Position numbers and translations under genes: made by a program. Below, piece after piece: positions 28,257-37,408 of a stretch of DNA of 64,000 nt. Source of the stretch: Bradyrhizobium macuxiense (GTDB lineage: Bacteria > Pseudomonadota > Alphaproteobacteria > Rhizobiales > Xanthobacteraceae); contig NZ_VITY01000009.1 of assembly GCF_007993935.1 (NCBI RefSeq), positions 1-64,000 of the forward strand, in the 5' to 3' direction. The notes under the pieces are model-generated. The model had not been told where the DNA came from, searched no databases, and saw only the letters and a program-made list of their open reading frames with translations. The first letter of the stretch is position 1; each line of letters starts with the position of its first letter.

Positions 28257-29447
28257 ATGGATCTCGCTTTCACCAAGGAAGAGATAGCGTTTCGTGAGGA
28301 GGTACGTGAGTTCTTCAAGAACAACGTGCCGCCGGAGACCCGGCGCAAGCTGCAGGAAGGCCGCCATCTGTCGAAGGACGAGATGGTCACCTGGTGGCGC
28401 ATCCTCAACAAGAAGGGCTGGGGCGTCACCCACTGGCCGAAGGAATTTGGCGGCACCGGCTGGACCACCGTGCAGCACTACATCTTCAACGAAGAGCTGC
28501 AATCCTATCCGGCGCCGCAGCCGCTCGCCTTCGGCGTCAGCATGGTCGGCCCGGTCATCTACACCTTCGGCAACGAGAGGCAGAAGAAGGAATATCTGCC
28601 GCGCATCGCCAATGTCGACGATTGGTGGTGCCAGGGCTTCTCGGAGCCGGGCTCCGGTTCGGACCTCGCGTCGCTGAAGACCACGGCCGAGCGCCGCGGC
28701 GACAAATGGATCATCAACGGCCAGAAGACCTGGACCACGCTCGCCCAGCACGCCGACATGATCTTCTGTCTCTGCCGCACCGACAAGAACGCGAAGAAGC
28801 AGATGGGCATCTCCTTCATCGTGTTCAGCATGAAGTCGAAGGGCGTCACCGTGCGTCCGATCCAGACCATCGACGGCGGCCACGAGGTCAACGAAGTGTT
28901 CTTCGACGACGTCGAGGTGCCTTACGAGAACCTGATCGGCGAGGAGAACAAGGGCTGGGATTATGCAAAATTCCTGCTCGGCAATGAGCGCACCGGCATC
29001 GCCCGGGTCGGCGTCTCGAAGGAGCGGCTGCGCCGCATCCGCGCGCTGGCTTCCAAGGTCGAGTCCGGCGGCCGTCCGGTCATCGAGGATCCGGCCTTCC
29101 GCGAGAAGCTCACCGCCTGCGAGATCGAGCTGAAGGCGCTCGAGCTCACCCAGCTCCGCGTCGTCGCCGACGAGGGCAAGCACGGCAAGGGCAAGCCCAA
29201 CCCGGCGTCCTCGGTGCTCAAGATCAAGGGCTCGGAAATCCAGCAGACCACCACCGAGCTGCTGATGGAGATCATCGGCCCGTTCGCCGCGCCCTATGAC
29301 GAGCACGGCGACGCCGGCTCGAACGAGAGCATGGATTGGACCGCGCAGATCGCGCCGAGCTACTTCAACAACCGCAAGGTTTCGATCTACGGCGGCTCCA
29401 ACGAGATCCAGCGCAACATCATCAGCAAGGCCGTGCTGGGGCTTTGA
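28257..29447 (+). CDS. pimC: Acyl-CoA dehydrogenase, large subunit (PimC-like)
   Basis: A 396-residue flavoprotein of the acyl-CoA dehydrogenase family: WWCQGFSEPGSGSDLASLKT (FAD/substrate contacts), KTWTTLAQHADMIFCL and the C-terminal IYGGSNEIQRNIISKAVLGL. An AAGGAGG ribosome binding site sets the start MDLAFTKEEIAF. The frame upstream crosses the repeat. Together with the next gene it likely forms a heteromeric dehydrogenase that introduces the 2,3-double bond in pimeloyl-CoA-type substrates. Confidence 0.87.
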   Translation: MDLAFTKEEIAFREEVREFFKNNVPPETRRKLQEGRHLSKDEMVTWWRILNKKGWGVTHWPKEFGGTGWTTVQHYIFNEELQSYPAPQPLAFGVSMVGPVIYTFGNERQKKEYLPRIANVDDWWCQGFSEPGSGSDLASLKTTAERRGDKWIINGQKTWTTLAQHADMIFCLCRTDKNAKKQMGISFIVFSMKSKGVTVRPIQTIDGGHEVNEVFFDDVEVPYENLIGEENKGWDYAKFLLGNERTGIARVGVSKERLRRIRALASKVESGGRPVIEDPAFREKLTACEIELKALELTQLRVVADEGKHGKGKPNPASSVLKIKGSEIQQTTTELLMEIIGPFAAPYDEHGDAGSNESMDWTAQIAPSYFNNRKVSIYGGSNEIQRNIISKAVLGL

Positions 29448-29529
29448 TGCTCTCCCTCTCCTCGTTCTTCGCGGGGAGAGGTGAAAAGCTCCCGGTTTCG
29501 GTAACGACTTTCAGTTTAAGGGAACGAAC

Positions 29530-30675
29530 ATGGATTTTGATCTGTCCGAGGAGCAGCGGCTTCTCAAGGAAAGCATCGACGGGCTTCTCACCGATGCCTA
29601 CGACTTCGATGCGCGCAAGAAGTACATGAAGGAGAAGGGCGGCTGGAGCAAAGCGCTCTGGGGCAAGCTCGCCGAGCAGGGCCTGCTCGGTCTGCCCTTC
29701 GCCGAGACCGATGGCGGCTTCGGCGCCGGCGCGGTCGAGACCATGATCGTGATGGAAGCGCTCGGCAAGGCGCTGGTGGTCGAGCCGTATCTCGCCACCG
29801 TCGTGGTCGCCGGTGGTTTCCTGCGCCATGGCGGCTCGGCCGAGCAGAAGGCCAAGTACATCCCGGGCATCATCGACGGCAGCAAGACCTTCGGCTTCGC
29901 CCAGCTCGAGAAGAACTCGCGCTATGACCTGTTCGACGTCGTGACCACGGCGAAGAAGAAGGGCAGTGGCTGGGTGATCGATGGCGAGAAGTTCGTCGTG
30001 CTCAACGGCGAGAACGCCGACACGCTGATCGTCACCGCGCGCACCAAGGGCGGCCAGCGCGACAAGACCGGCATCGGCGTGTTCCTGGTTCCGGCGGATG
30101 CCAAGGGCGTCACCCGCAAGGGCTATCCGACCCAGGACGGCCTGCACGCGGCCGACATTACCTTCACCAATGTCGAAGTCGGTGCGGATGCTGCGATCGG
30201 TGATCCCGAGAACGGCCTGCCCCTGATCGAGCGCGTCGCGGACGAAGCCCGCACCGCGCTGTGCGCGGAAGCGGTCGGTGCGATGGACCAGTCGCTGAAG
30301 GACACCGTCGAGTACATCAAGACCCGCAAGCAGTTCGGCGTTGCGATCGGCTCGTTCCAGAGCCTGCAGCACCGCGCCGCCGACATGTTCGTGGCGCTGG
30401 AGCAGGCCCGCAGCATGTCGATGTTCGCGACCATGGCGTCGGACTTCAGCGATGCCAAGGAGCGTTCGTCCGCGGTTGCCGCCGCCAAGGTGCAGGTCGG
30501 CAAGTCGCTGAAGTTCGTCGGCCAGCAGTCGATCCAGCTGCACGGCGGCATCGGCATGACCATGGAAGCCAAGATCGGCCACTACTTCAAGCGGCTGACC
30601 ATGATCGAGAACACGCTCGGCGACACCGACTATCACCTCCGTCGCGTCAGCGAGGGCGGCGGGCTGTTGGCGTAG
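29530..30675 (+). CDS. pimD: Acyl-CoA dehydrogenase, small subunit (PimD-like)
   Basis: A 381-residue acyl-CoA dehydrogenase homologue starting MDFDLSEEQRLLKESIDGLL. It keeps RKQFGVAIGSFQSLQHRAADM and the C-terminal LHGGIGMTMEAKIGHYFKRL with its Glu. The N-terminal half is diverged (GFAQLEKNSRYDLFDV in place of the usual T-EP-GSD segment), fitting the partner subunit of a heteromeric enzyme. About 80 bp separate it from pimC, including a short hairpin of the CTCTCC type. Confidence 0.86.
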   Translation: MDFDLSEEQRLLKESIDGLLTDAYDFDARKKYMKEKGGWSKALWGKLAEQGLLGLPFAETDGGFGAGAVETMIVMEALGKALVVEPYLATVVVAGGFLRHGGSAEQKAKYIPGIIDGSKTFGFAQLEKNSRYDLFDVVTTAKKKGSGWVIDGEKFVVLNGENADTLIVTARTKGGQRDKTGIGVFLVPADAKGVTRKGYPTQDGLHAADITFTNVEVGADAAIGDPENGLPLIERVADEARTALCAEAVGAMDQSLKDTVEYIKTRKQFGVAIGSFQSLQHRAADMFVALEQARSMSMFATMASDFSDAKERSSAVAAAKVQVGKSLKFVGQQSIQLHGGIGMTMEAKIGHYFKRLTMIENTLGDTDYHLRRVSEGGGLLA

Positions 30676-30682
30676 GCACCAC

Positions 30683-30796
30683 CGTCATTCCGGGGCTCGC
30701 GAAGCGAGAACCCGGAATCTCGCGCCACAACCTCTGGATTCCCCGATGCGCGATTGCGCATCTGGGGTTCGCGACTGCGTCGCGCCCCGGAATGAC
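30683..30796. repeat. Palindromic repeat (CGTCATTCCGGGG family)
   Basis: CGTCATTCCGGGGC at the left is inverted as GCCCCGGAATGAC at the right, with CTGGATTCCCCGATGCGC inside. Related hairpins are at 34433-34461 and 55220-55260. Confidence 0.7.
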
Positions 30797-30821
30797 TGCA
30801 AATAACAGGGAGGCAACAACA

Positions 30822-31595
30822 ATGAAGAACACCCCGTTCGATCTCACCGGCCAGGTCGCGGTCGTTACCGGCTCGAGCCGCGGCATCGGCCGCTCCTCGG
30901 CGGAGCTTTTGGCAAAGCTCGGCGCCAAGGTCGTGATCTCCTCGCGCAAGGCGGATGCCTGCCAGGAGGTCGCCGACGGCATCAAGCAGGCCGGCGGTGA
31001 CGCGCTCGTCATCCCCTGCAACATCGCGCGCCGCGCGGAGGTCGAGGGGCTGATCTCCGGCACGATCAAGCACTACGGCAAGATCGACATCCTGGTCTGC
31101 AACGCCGCGGTGAATCCCTATTACGGCCCGCTGCTCGACATCACGGACGAGGCCTTCGACAAGATCATGGGCTCCAACGTCAAGAGCAACATCTGGCTCT
31201 CCGCACTGGCGATCCCGCAGATGGCCGAACGCGGCAAGGGCTCGGTCGTCATCATCTCCTCGATCGGCGGACTTCGGGGTTCTACGGTGATCGGCGCCTA
31301 CGGCATCTCCAAGGCGGCCGACTTCGCGCTGTGCCGCAGCCTCGCCGGCGAGTGGGGCCCGAAGGGCGTGCGGGTCAATTGCGTGGCGCCGGGCCTGGTG
31401 AAAACCGATTTCGCCCGCGCGCTGTGGGAAGACCCGGACAATCTGAAGCGCCGCACCGCGTCGACACCGCTTCGCCGCATCGGCGAGCCCGACGAGATCG
31501 CCGGCGCCGTAGCCTATCTCGCCTCCGACGCTTCGACCTTCATGACCGGCCAGACCATTGTGGTCGACGGCGGCGTGACGACGGCGGCGACTTAA
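30822..31595 (+). CDS. SDR-family oxidoreductase at the end of the pim-like operon
   Basis: A 257-residue classical SDR. TGSSRGIG near residue 17, NAAVNP near 92, YGISK as catalytic Tyr/Lys and the C-terminal DASTFMTGQTIVVDGG are visible. It starts at an ATG behind CAGGGAGG. The Arg in the TGSSRGIG loop and the SSRK after strand two favour NADP. Its position behind two acyl-CoA dehydrogenases suggests reduction or oxidation of a hydroxyacyl or keto intermediate, but the step is not defined. I cannot tell whether it corresponds to pimE. Confidence 0.8.
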   Translation: MKNTPFDLTGQVAVVTGSSRGIGRSSAELLAKLGAKVVISSRKADACQEVADGIKQAGGDALVIPCNIARRAEVEGLISGTIKHYGKIDILVCNAAVNPYYGPLLDITDEAFDKIMGSNVKSNIWLSALAIPQMAERGKGSVVIISSIGGLRGSTVIGAYGISKAADFALCRSLAGEWGPKGVRVNCVAPGLVKTDFARALWEDPDNLKRRTASTPLRRIGEPDEIAGAVAYLASDASTFMTGQTIVVDGGVTTAAT

Positions 31596-31641
31596 AGCAT
31601 GATGATCTTTGCTTGAATCGTTTTGGCCGCGCGCTCGCTTT

Positions 31642-31762
31642 ACCTCTCCCCATTGGGGAGAGGTCGATTTGCGAAGCAAATCGGGTGAGGGGCCGCAGCT
31701 CTAACGAGAGACCGTAACCCCTCACCCGGCGCTACGCGCCGACCTCTCCAAGGGAGAGGTGA
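31642..31762. repeat. Palindromic repeat (CCTCTCCC...GGGAGAGGT)
   Basis: ACCTCTCCCCATTGGGGAGAGGT forms one hairpin at the left and a second, GACCTCTCCAAGGGAGAGGT, lies at the right, with inverted GGTGAGGGGCC / CCCCTCACCCGG between them. It fills the gap between two convergent genes and may stop transcription from both sides. Confidence 0.7.
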
Positions 31763-31783
31763 ACCTCCGCTGCCGATCCAGGT

Positions 31784-32977
31784 TTAGACCCGCTCCAGCG
31801 CGCGCTCGAAATCCTCGATCAGGTCGTCGGGATGCTCGAGCCCGGCGGAGAAGCGGATAAAGCCTTCGCTGATGCCGAGCTCGGCGCGGGCCTCCGGCGC
31901 CAGGCGCTGATGCGTCGTGGTGGCGGGATGCGTGACCAGGCTCTTGGCATCGCCGAGATTGTTGGAGATGCGCGAGATCTTCAGCCCGTTGAGGCAGCGG
32001 AACGCGCCGGCCTTGCCGTCCTTGACCTCGAAGCCGACCAGCGTCGAGCCGGCGCCCATCTGCTTCTTCACCGTCGCAGCCTGCGGATGATCGGAGCGGC
32101 CGGGATAGACCAGCCGCGTGATCTTCGGATGCTTGGCCAGTGCCTCGGCGATCTTAGCCGCGTTCTCGGTCTGCGCGCGGACGCGGACGCCGAGCGTCTC
32201 CAGTCCCTTCAGCAGCACCCAGGCGTTGAACGGCGACAGCGACGGGCCGGTCTGGCGCATGAAATTATGGATGTGCTCGGCGATGAAGGCTTCCGACGAC
32301 AGGATGATGCCGCCGAGGCAGCGGCCCTGGCCATCGATGTGCTTGGTCGCGGAATAGACCACGACGTCGGCGCCGAGCGACAGCGGGCTCTGCCAGATCG
32401 GGGTTGCGAACACGTTGTCGACGATCAGCCGGGCGCCGCCGCTATGCGCGATCTTGGCGATTTCAGCGATGTCGAGCACGTCGAGCGTCGGGTTGGTCGG
32501 GCTCTCCAGGAAGAAGGTCTTGGTGTTCGGCCGCAAGGCGCGCTGCCACTGGTCGAGGTCGAGGCCGTCGACCAGCGTCGTCTCGATGCCGTAGCGCGGC
32601 AGCAGGTCCTGCACGACGTAGAGGCAGGAGCCGAACAGGGCCTTCGACGCCACCACGTGATCGCCGGCCTTCAGCGGCGCGAGGATCGCGGTCGTCACCG
32701 CGGCCATGCCGGTCGCGGTCGAGCGCGCGGCTTCGGCGCCCTCGAGCTCGATCATGCGGCGCTCGAACATCGCAATCGTCGGATTGGAATAGCGCGAATA
32801 GATGAAGCCGGGATCCTGGCCCTTGAAGCGCGCCTCGCATTGCTCGGCGGTGTCGTAGACGTAGCCCTGGGTGAGAAAAAGCCCTTCCGACGTCTCCCCG
32901 AATTGCGAGCGGAGCGTGCCGCCGTGGACGAGGCGGGTTTCGGGACGGAAGCGGGCGGTACCTTCAGATTCAGACAT
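31784..32977 (-). CDS. metZ: O-succinylhomoserine sulfhydrylase
   Basis: A 397-residue Cys/Met-metabolism PLP enzyme that makes homocysteine from O-succinylhomoserine and sulfide. PLP lysine Lys212 lies in YSATKHIDGQGR. FIYSRYSNPTIAMFERR, RSTATGMAAV and HPATTTHQRL are family marks. The start MSESEGTARF follows the riboswitch leader. The longer frame enters the terminator. A SAM-II riboswitch and attenuator upstream (33017-33120) show it is turned down by S-adenosylmethionine, confirming the methionine role over cystathionine enzymes. Confidence 0.92.
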   Translation of the reverse strand: MSESEGTARFRPETRLVHGGTLRSQFGETSEGLFLTQGYVYDTAEQCEARFKGQDPGFIYSRYSNPTIAMFERRMIELEGAEAARSTATGMAAVTTAILAPLKAGDHVVASKALFGSCLYVVQDLLPRYGIETTLVDGLDLDQWQRALRPNTKTFFLESPTNPTLDVLDIAEIAKIAHSGGARLIVDNVFATPIWQSPLSLGADVVVYSATKHIDGQGRCLGGIILSSEAFIAEHIHNFMRQTGPSLSPFNAWVLLKGLETLGVRVRAQTENAAKIAEALAKHPKITRLVYPGRSDHPQAATVKKQMGAGSTLVGFEVKDGKAGAFRCLNGLKISRISNNLGDAKSLVTHPATTTHQRLAPEARAELGISEGFIRFSAGLEHPDDLIEDFERALERV

Positions 32978-33016
32978 GTGACCTCCGAAGTGGCCATTTC
33001 CCTCGGAAATAGCCAC

Positions 33017-33051
33017 AAAAAAACCGGCCTGGAGAAACCTCCACAAGCCGG
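33017..33051 (-). terminator. Riboswitch-controlled terminator in the metZ leader
   Basis: On the minus strand a stem between CCGGCTTGTGGAG and CTCCAGGCCGG closes around GTTT and is followed by TTTTTTT. It lies between the SAM-II aptamer and the metZ start, so SAM binding could favour it. Attenuation rather than translational control is inferred from the T-run. Confidence 0.75.
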
Positions 33052-33068
33052 GATCACACTGTCCCCGG

Positions 33069-33120
33069 CCTGTTTAGCGACTTATTTAACGTGGCTGCAA
33101 GCCGGCCGGCTCAAATCACC
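33069..33120 (-). promoter_or_regulatory. SAM-II riboswitch aptamer
   Basis: The minus-strand leader contains the SAM-II core: GGTGATTTG, a GCCGGC stem, TTGCAGCCACGTTAAA, then AAGTCGCTAAA, which can form the family's H-type pseudoknot. SAM-II riboswitches occur mainly in Alphaproteobacteria upstream of metA, metX and metZ. The aptamer ends about 90 bases before the metZ start, followed by a terminator. Confidence 0.9.
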
Positions 33121-33223
33121 ACGGGATAAGTGCAGCTGATATTCCCTCGCGCCCTTTCCGTCAAGACGGTCATCGGATAACCCGTAAAAGCCCATATTTT
33201 GGGGCTTGATGGCCGCGGAGAGT

Positions 33224-34372
33224 ATGATTTTGGGCCATCTCGAGGGATCGCCGAGGGACCGTATCGTGTCGTTCACGCTGGAAGATGAATCCAACGGAAT
33301 CCTGCCCGACCGCATGATCGCGGAGATGGCGGAGGCCGGCCTCATCCTGCCCGCCTACGACTTTGTCGAGAGCCAGATCCAGCCGGCGAGCCTCGACCTG
33401 CGCCTCGGCGACATCGCCTACCGCGTCCGCGCCAGCTTCCTCCCCGGGCCCGACGCCACCGTCGCCGAGCGGATCGACCAGCTCAAGCTGCACGAGATCG
33501 ATCTCTCCGACGGCGCGGTGCTGGAGACCAATTGCGTCTACATCGTGCCGCTGCTGGAAAGCCTGGCGCTGCCGCCGGAGATCGTGGCCGCCGCCAACCC
33601 GAAGAGCTCGACCGGACGGCTCGACGTCTTCACCCGCGTGATCGCCGACGGCACCCGCCGCTTCGACATGATCGGCGCCGGCTATCACGGCCCGCTCTAT
33701 GCCGAGATCTCACCGAAGACGTTTCCCGTGCTGCTGCGCGAGGGCTCGCGGCTCAGCCAGGTCCGCTTCCGGATCGGCGAGGCGACCTTGACCGCCGACG
33801 AGCTCGATGCGCTGCACGCCGCCGAGCGGCTGGTCGATGCCGACAATGCCGATCTCACCCATGGCGTCGCGCTGTCGGTCGATCTTTCCGGCGAGAGCTC
33901 GGGCGGCTTCGTCGGCTATCGCGCCAAGCGCCACACCGGCGTGGTCGATGTCGATCGCCGCGGCGGCTATGCGGTCGACGATTTCTGGGAGCCGATCAAG
34001 GCGCGGCCTGACGGCAGCCTGATTCTCGATCCCGGCGAGTTCTACATCCTGGCCTCCAAGGAAGCCGTGCAGGTGCCACCGGACTACGCCGCGGAGATGG
34101 TGCCGTTCGATCCTTTGGTCGGCGAATTCCGCGTCCACTATGCCGGCTTCTTCGATCCCGGCTTCGGCTATGCCGGCGCCGGCGGCAAGGGCGCGCGCGC
34201 CGTGCTCGAAGTGCGCTCGCGCGAAGTGCCGTTCATCCTCGAGCACGGCCAGATCGTCGGTCGTCTGGTCTATGAACGCATGCTCGAGCGTCCCGACGCG
34301 CTCTACGGCCAGCGCATCGGCTCGAACTACCAGGCGCAAGGCCTCAAGCTCTCCAAGCATTTTCGCGTGTAA
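33224..34372 (+). CDS. dcd: dCTP deaminase (2'-deoxycytidine 5'-triphosphate deaminase)
   Basis: About 382 residues, the long form of the enzyme found in Alphaproteobacteria, roughly twice the size of E. coli Dcd. QPASLDLRLGDIAYRV and ANPKSSTGRLDVFTRVIADG are the trimeric dUTPase-fold motifs; the second half repeats the fold with the related motif ILDPGEFYILASKEAVQVPPDYAAEMVPF. It supplies dUMP precursors by deaminating dCTP. The ATG at 33224 has GGAG just before it. ATG at 33209 or a later codon are alternatives. It is divergent from metZ. Confidence 0.88.
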   Translation: MILGHLEGSPRDRIVSFTLEDESNGILPDRMIAEMAEAGLILPAYDFVESQIQPASLDLRLGDIAYRVRASFLPGPDATVAERIDQLKLHEIDLSDGAVLETNCVYIVPLLESLALPPEIVAAANPKSSTGRLDVFTRVIADGTRRFDMIGAGYHGPLYAEISPKTFPVLLREGSRLSQVRFRIGEATLTADELDALHAAERLVDADNADLTHGVALSVDLSGESSGGFVGYRAKRHTGVVDVDRRGGYAVDDFWEPIKARPDGSLILDPGEFYILASKEAVQVPPDYAAEMVPFDPLVGEFRVHYAGFFDPGFGYAGAGGKGARAVLEVRSREVPFILEHGQIVGRLVYERMLERPDALYGQRIGSNYQAQGLKLSKHFRV

Positions 34373-34432
34373 TTCCGCTTCGCGCGGCGCGCGCGTGTAA
34401 TTCCGCACGCCGGATTTCGCGCCATTCTCCGC

Positions 34433-34461
34433 CGTCATTCCCCGCGAAAGCGGGGAATCCA
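34433..34461. repeat. Short hairpin repeat (GTCATTCCCCGCGAAAGCGGGGAATC)
   Basis: ATTCCCCGC and GCGGGGAAT pair around GAAA. The sequence resembles one half of the CGTCATTCC repeat family at 30683-30796. No T-run follows, so a terminator role is doubtful. The rest of the 230 bp gap shows no gene. Confidence 0.6.
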
Positions 34462-34605
34462 GTACGCAGCGGCCTCTCGATCGACAGCGACTGTCTCTGG
34501 AATATCGGATCGCTCGATTAAGTCGGGCGATGACGGTGTGTGTGTTGGTTGCGCCGTCTCCTCGGCGATGACACATTCCGGCAAACAACAACAGCGGGAG
34601 CAAAC

Positions 34606-35655
34606 ATGACCGATGGTCAGGACGCGCGCGAGGCGCAGTGGCGGAAGTGGCGCAGCGTCGCCGATCTCTATCACGCCTTCTTCACCGGACTGATCCTCAC
34701 CGTGGTCACACGGCGCGGCACGACTGATGCCGCCGAGTTCGTCTTCCGCGTGTTTCGCCGCCAGCAGCAGGAGCGCTTTCTGCCCGGCCTGAAGAAGCTC
34801 GGCCTCGACGGCCTGCCGCCGGCGGTCGCGGCTGCGCAATATCACTATCTCTCAAACTGGATCGGCGGCGTGCATGTCGAATACATGTACGAGACCGACC
34901 GCAAGGCCTGGATCCGCTATCCGCCGCCGCGCTGGATCTGGAAGGGCACCGCGATCTGCGGCGTGCCGGGCGAGGTCTCGCGCGCCATGCTGCGCGGCTG
35001 GCACGCCAACAACGGCGTTGCGCTCGGCGATCTCAGGCTCGGCTTCGTCTGCACCAAGCAGAGCGTCGACGGGCAAGATGGGCTCGAGGGCTATTACTGC
35101 GAGTACGATCATCCGCTCGAGCTCGACCAGCGCCTGGTGTTCGCGCGCCATCTCGAGGCGCCGGCGTTTGATGCGAAGACCACACCGGCGCTGCCGGTCG
35201 ACAGCTGGCCGCGTCAGCGGCTGGAGAAGGCCTATCGCAACTACGCGATGGAATATGTGAAGACGGCCGCACCGGTCATCGTGCAGGTGTTCGGGCCTGA
35301 GGATGCGAGCTATCTGCTGCATCTCACCGGCAGACTGATTGGCATGCAGTATTTCGACGAGGTCGCGCAGGCGATCGGCGGCAGCCGTGGCCGTGCCACG
35401 GAATTTGCCGCATTCCTGCGCAGTCTCTTCGAGTCGCAGGATGATGTCGCTGAGATCAGCGAATCCGAAGGCCAGTTCGAAATCCGCCAGCAGGGCTGGA
35501 AGCTGATGGCCGACGTCGCCGATTATCATCCGGCCTGCGCCAGCGTGCTGACAGGGCTGCTTGAGGGCCTGGCAGCCGGCTGCGGACGGCATATTCCGGT
35601 GCATCTGAAGCCGAACAGCACCGCCGGCGCGCCGTTCGTGTGGTCGATCGGCTAG
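34606..35655 (+). CDS. Uncharacterised soluble protein
   Basis: I do not recognise this 349-residue protein. GCGGGAGCAAAC precedes the ATG, a good ribosome binding site, and codon use matches the neighbours. It has no signal peptide or membrane segments. Notable parts are the aromatic stretch WIRYPPPRWIWKGTAICGVPGEVSRAMLRGWH near residue 105 and the C-terminal YHPACASVLTGLLEGLAAGCGR, where a Cys in a small-residue helix resembles V4R or ATC-hydrolase-like ligand-binding folds. That resemblance is weak. It stands alone between dcd and a MATE exporter. Confidence 0.75.
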   Translation: MTDGQDAREAQWRKWRSVADLYHAFFTGLILTVVTRRGTTDAAEFVFRVFRRQQQERFLPGLKKLGLDGLPPAVAAAQYHYLSNWIGGVHVEYMYETDRKAWIRYPPPRWIWKGTAICGVPGEVSRAMLRGWHANNGVALGDLRLGFVCTKQSVDGQDGLEGYYCEYDHPLELDQRLVFARHLEAPAFDAKTTPALPVDSWPRQRLEKAYRNYAMEYVKTAAPVIVQVFGPEDASYLLHLTGRLIGMQYFDEVAQAIGGSRGRATEFAAFLRSLFESQDDVAEISESEGQFEIRQQGWKLMADVADYHPACASVLTGLLEGLAAGCGRHIPVHLKPNSTAGAPFVWSIG

Positions 35656-35784
35656 ATCAGAGGTTCACTCGGGTTCACCTGCAATCGCGCAGGCCCCCCT
35701 TGCGTCCCGCGCACGTGGAATCCGTCGCTGCCATGGTAGGGAAACACCATGGCGCGGCTCCCCAGATCGCGCGTGGGAGTGAAA

Positions 35785-37227
35785 ATGTCCGATCTCGGCC
35801 TCGCCGAAATACCTGTCGACGAACAAGAGCGGCCGCTGCCGCCGCCGGTGACCAAGCCGGCGCGCAACGCGTTGCTCGACGGACCGATTCTGCGCACGCT
35901 GTTGTGGCTGGCCTGGCCGAACGTGATCGCGCTCTCCGCCGGCACCTGCGTCGTCATCGCTGAAACCTCCTATATCGGCCGGCTCGGCGTCGAGTCGCTC
36001 GCGGCAATGGCGCTGGTGTTTCCCTGCGTGATCCTGACCATGACGATGTCCGGCGGCGCGATGGGCGGCGGCGTCGCCTCCGCGATCGCGCGCGCGCTCG
36101 GCGCCGGTGAGATCGAGCGCGCCTCGACGCTGGCGATGCATGCGCTGCTGATCGGGTTGACGTTCGGCGTCACCTTCATGCTGGGCATGCTGATCTTCGG
36201 TCCGCGCCTGCTCGAACTGCTCGGCGGCCGCGGCAATGTGCTGGCACAGGCGATTGCCTATACGCAGGTTTTCTTCGGCGGCGCGATCCTGCCCTGGCTG
36301 ATGAACACGATGGCCGGCATCCTGCGCGGCACCGGCAACATGAAACTGCCGTCGACCATGATCCTGTCCTCGGCGGTGTGGCAGATCATGCTGGGCGGCA
36401 CGCTCGGGCTCGGCCTCGGGCCGGTGCCGCAATTCGGCATGCGCGGCGTCGCCGCGGGCTCGCTGATCGCCTATTCGATCAGCATCAGCGTGATGGGCTG
36501 GTATCTGTTCTCGGGCCGCGCCCGCGTCAAGCCGAAACTCAAGGGGCTGCGCGTGCAATGGGCGATGTTCATCGACATCCTCAGGGTCGGCGCCGTCTCC
36601 TGCTTCTCGCCGCTGCAATCGGTTCTGACGATCTCGATCTTCACCCACATGCTGGCGCAGTTCGGCACCGCGGTGCTCGCCGGCTACGGCATTGGCGCGC
36701 GGCTGGAATTCATGCTGACCTCGGTCGCGTTCGCGGTCGGTATCGCCTCGGTGCCGATGATTGGCATGGCTGTTGGCGCTGAGCGCGTCGCGCGCGCCCG
36801 GCGCATCGCCTGGACCGCGGGCACGGTGTCGTTCCTCTCGGTCGGCGTGGTCGGCAGCTTCATCGCCGTGTTCCCCGATCTCTGGGTCAACCTGTTCACC
36901 AGTGATCCGCATGTGCGCGCGACCAGCCATCAATATCTATCGACCGCCGCGCCGATGTACGCCTTCATCGGCTTGGCGATGTCGATGTATTTCTCCTCGC
37001 AGGGCGCCGCGAAGGTGCTGGGCCCTGTGCTGGCGCAGACCGCGCGGCTGATCTTCATCGGCACCGGCGGCTGGTGGCTGTCGACGCATGAGGCGAGCGC
37101 GCAAAACTTCTTCGCACTCGCCGCCGCCTCGATGGGTGTGCTCGGCGTGCTCTCCTGCCTCAGCGTGATCCTGACGCGTTGGGGCAAGTCCGCGCCGGTC
37201 GCGAACGTGCAGCCGGCGCTGTCTTAA
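35785..37227 (+). CDS. MATE-family efflux transporter
   Basis: A 480-residue inner-membrane protein with about twelve hydrophobic helices, starting MSDLGLAEIP behind GGGAGTGAAA. An upstream ATG at 35749 is less likely. LAWPNVIALSAGTCVVIAETSYIGRLG and the repeated GGAMGGGVASAIARALGAG fit multidrug and toxin extrusion proteins that export cationic drugs or metabolites using H+ or Na+. The second half repeats the fold (GYGIGARLEFMLTSVAFAVGIAS). The substrate cannot be predicted. Confidence 0.87.
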   Translation: MSDLGLAEIPVDEQERPLPPPVTKPARNALLDGPILRTLLWLAWPNVIALSAGTCVVIAETSYIGRLGVESLAAMALVFPCVILTMTMSGGAMGGGVASAIARALGAGEIERASTLAMHALLIGLTFGVTFMLGMLIFGPRLLELLGGRGNVLAQAIAYTQVFFGGAILPWLMNTMAGILRGTGNMKLPSTMILSSAVWQIMLGGTLGLGLGPVPQFGMRGVAAGSLIAYSISISVMGWYLFSGRARVKPKLKGLRVQWAMFIDILRVGAVSCFSPLQSVLTISIFTHMLAQFGTAVLAGYGIGARLEFMLTSVAFAVGIASVPMIGMAVGAERVARARRIAWTAGTVSFLSVGVVGSFIAVFPDLWVNLFTSDPHVRATSHQYLSTAAPMYAFIGLAMSMYFSSQGAAKVLGPVLAQTARLIFIGTGGWWLSTHEASAQNFFALAAASMGVLGVLSCLSVILTRWGKSAPVANVQPALS

Positions 37228-37239
37228 ATCTATTGGACC

Positions 37240-37367
37240 CGTCATCCTGAGCAGCGCGCAGCGCGTCTCGAAGGATCGACGGCCCCGATGCTGCGACATG
37301 CGCTCGTGGCAACGGTCGGGCTGTCGCCCTTCGAGACGGCCGCTTCGCGGCCTCCTCAGGGTGACGG
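37240..37367. repeat. Palindromic repeat (CGTCATCCTGAG...CTCAGGGTGACGG)
   Basis: CGTCATCCTGAGCAGCGCGC at the left is inverted as GCGGCCTCCTCAGGGTGACG at the right, with CTTCGAGACGGCC complementary to an internal segment. It lies between two convergent genes and belongs to the dispersed intergenic families of this genome. Confidence 0.7.
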
Positions 37368-37408
37368 TCATCGTTTGAATGCACGGCCGATCGCGCGACC
37401 CGGCAATG

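Noticed and set aside
35665..36933. Minus-strand open frame opposite the MATE gene
   Set aside because: Low-complexity His/Arg/Asp-rich translation with no domain; it is the complement of membrane helices.
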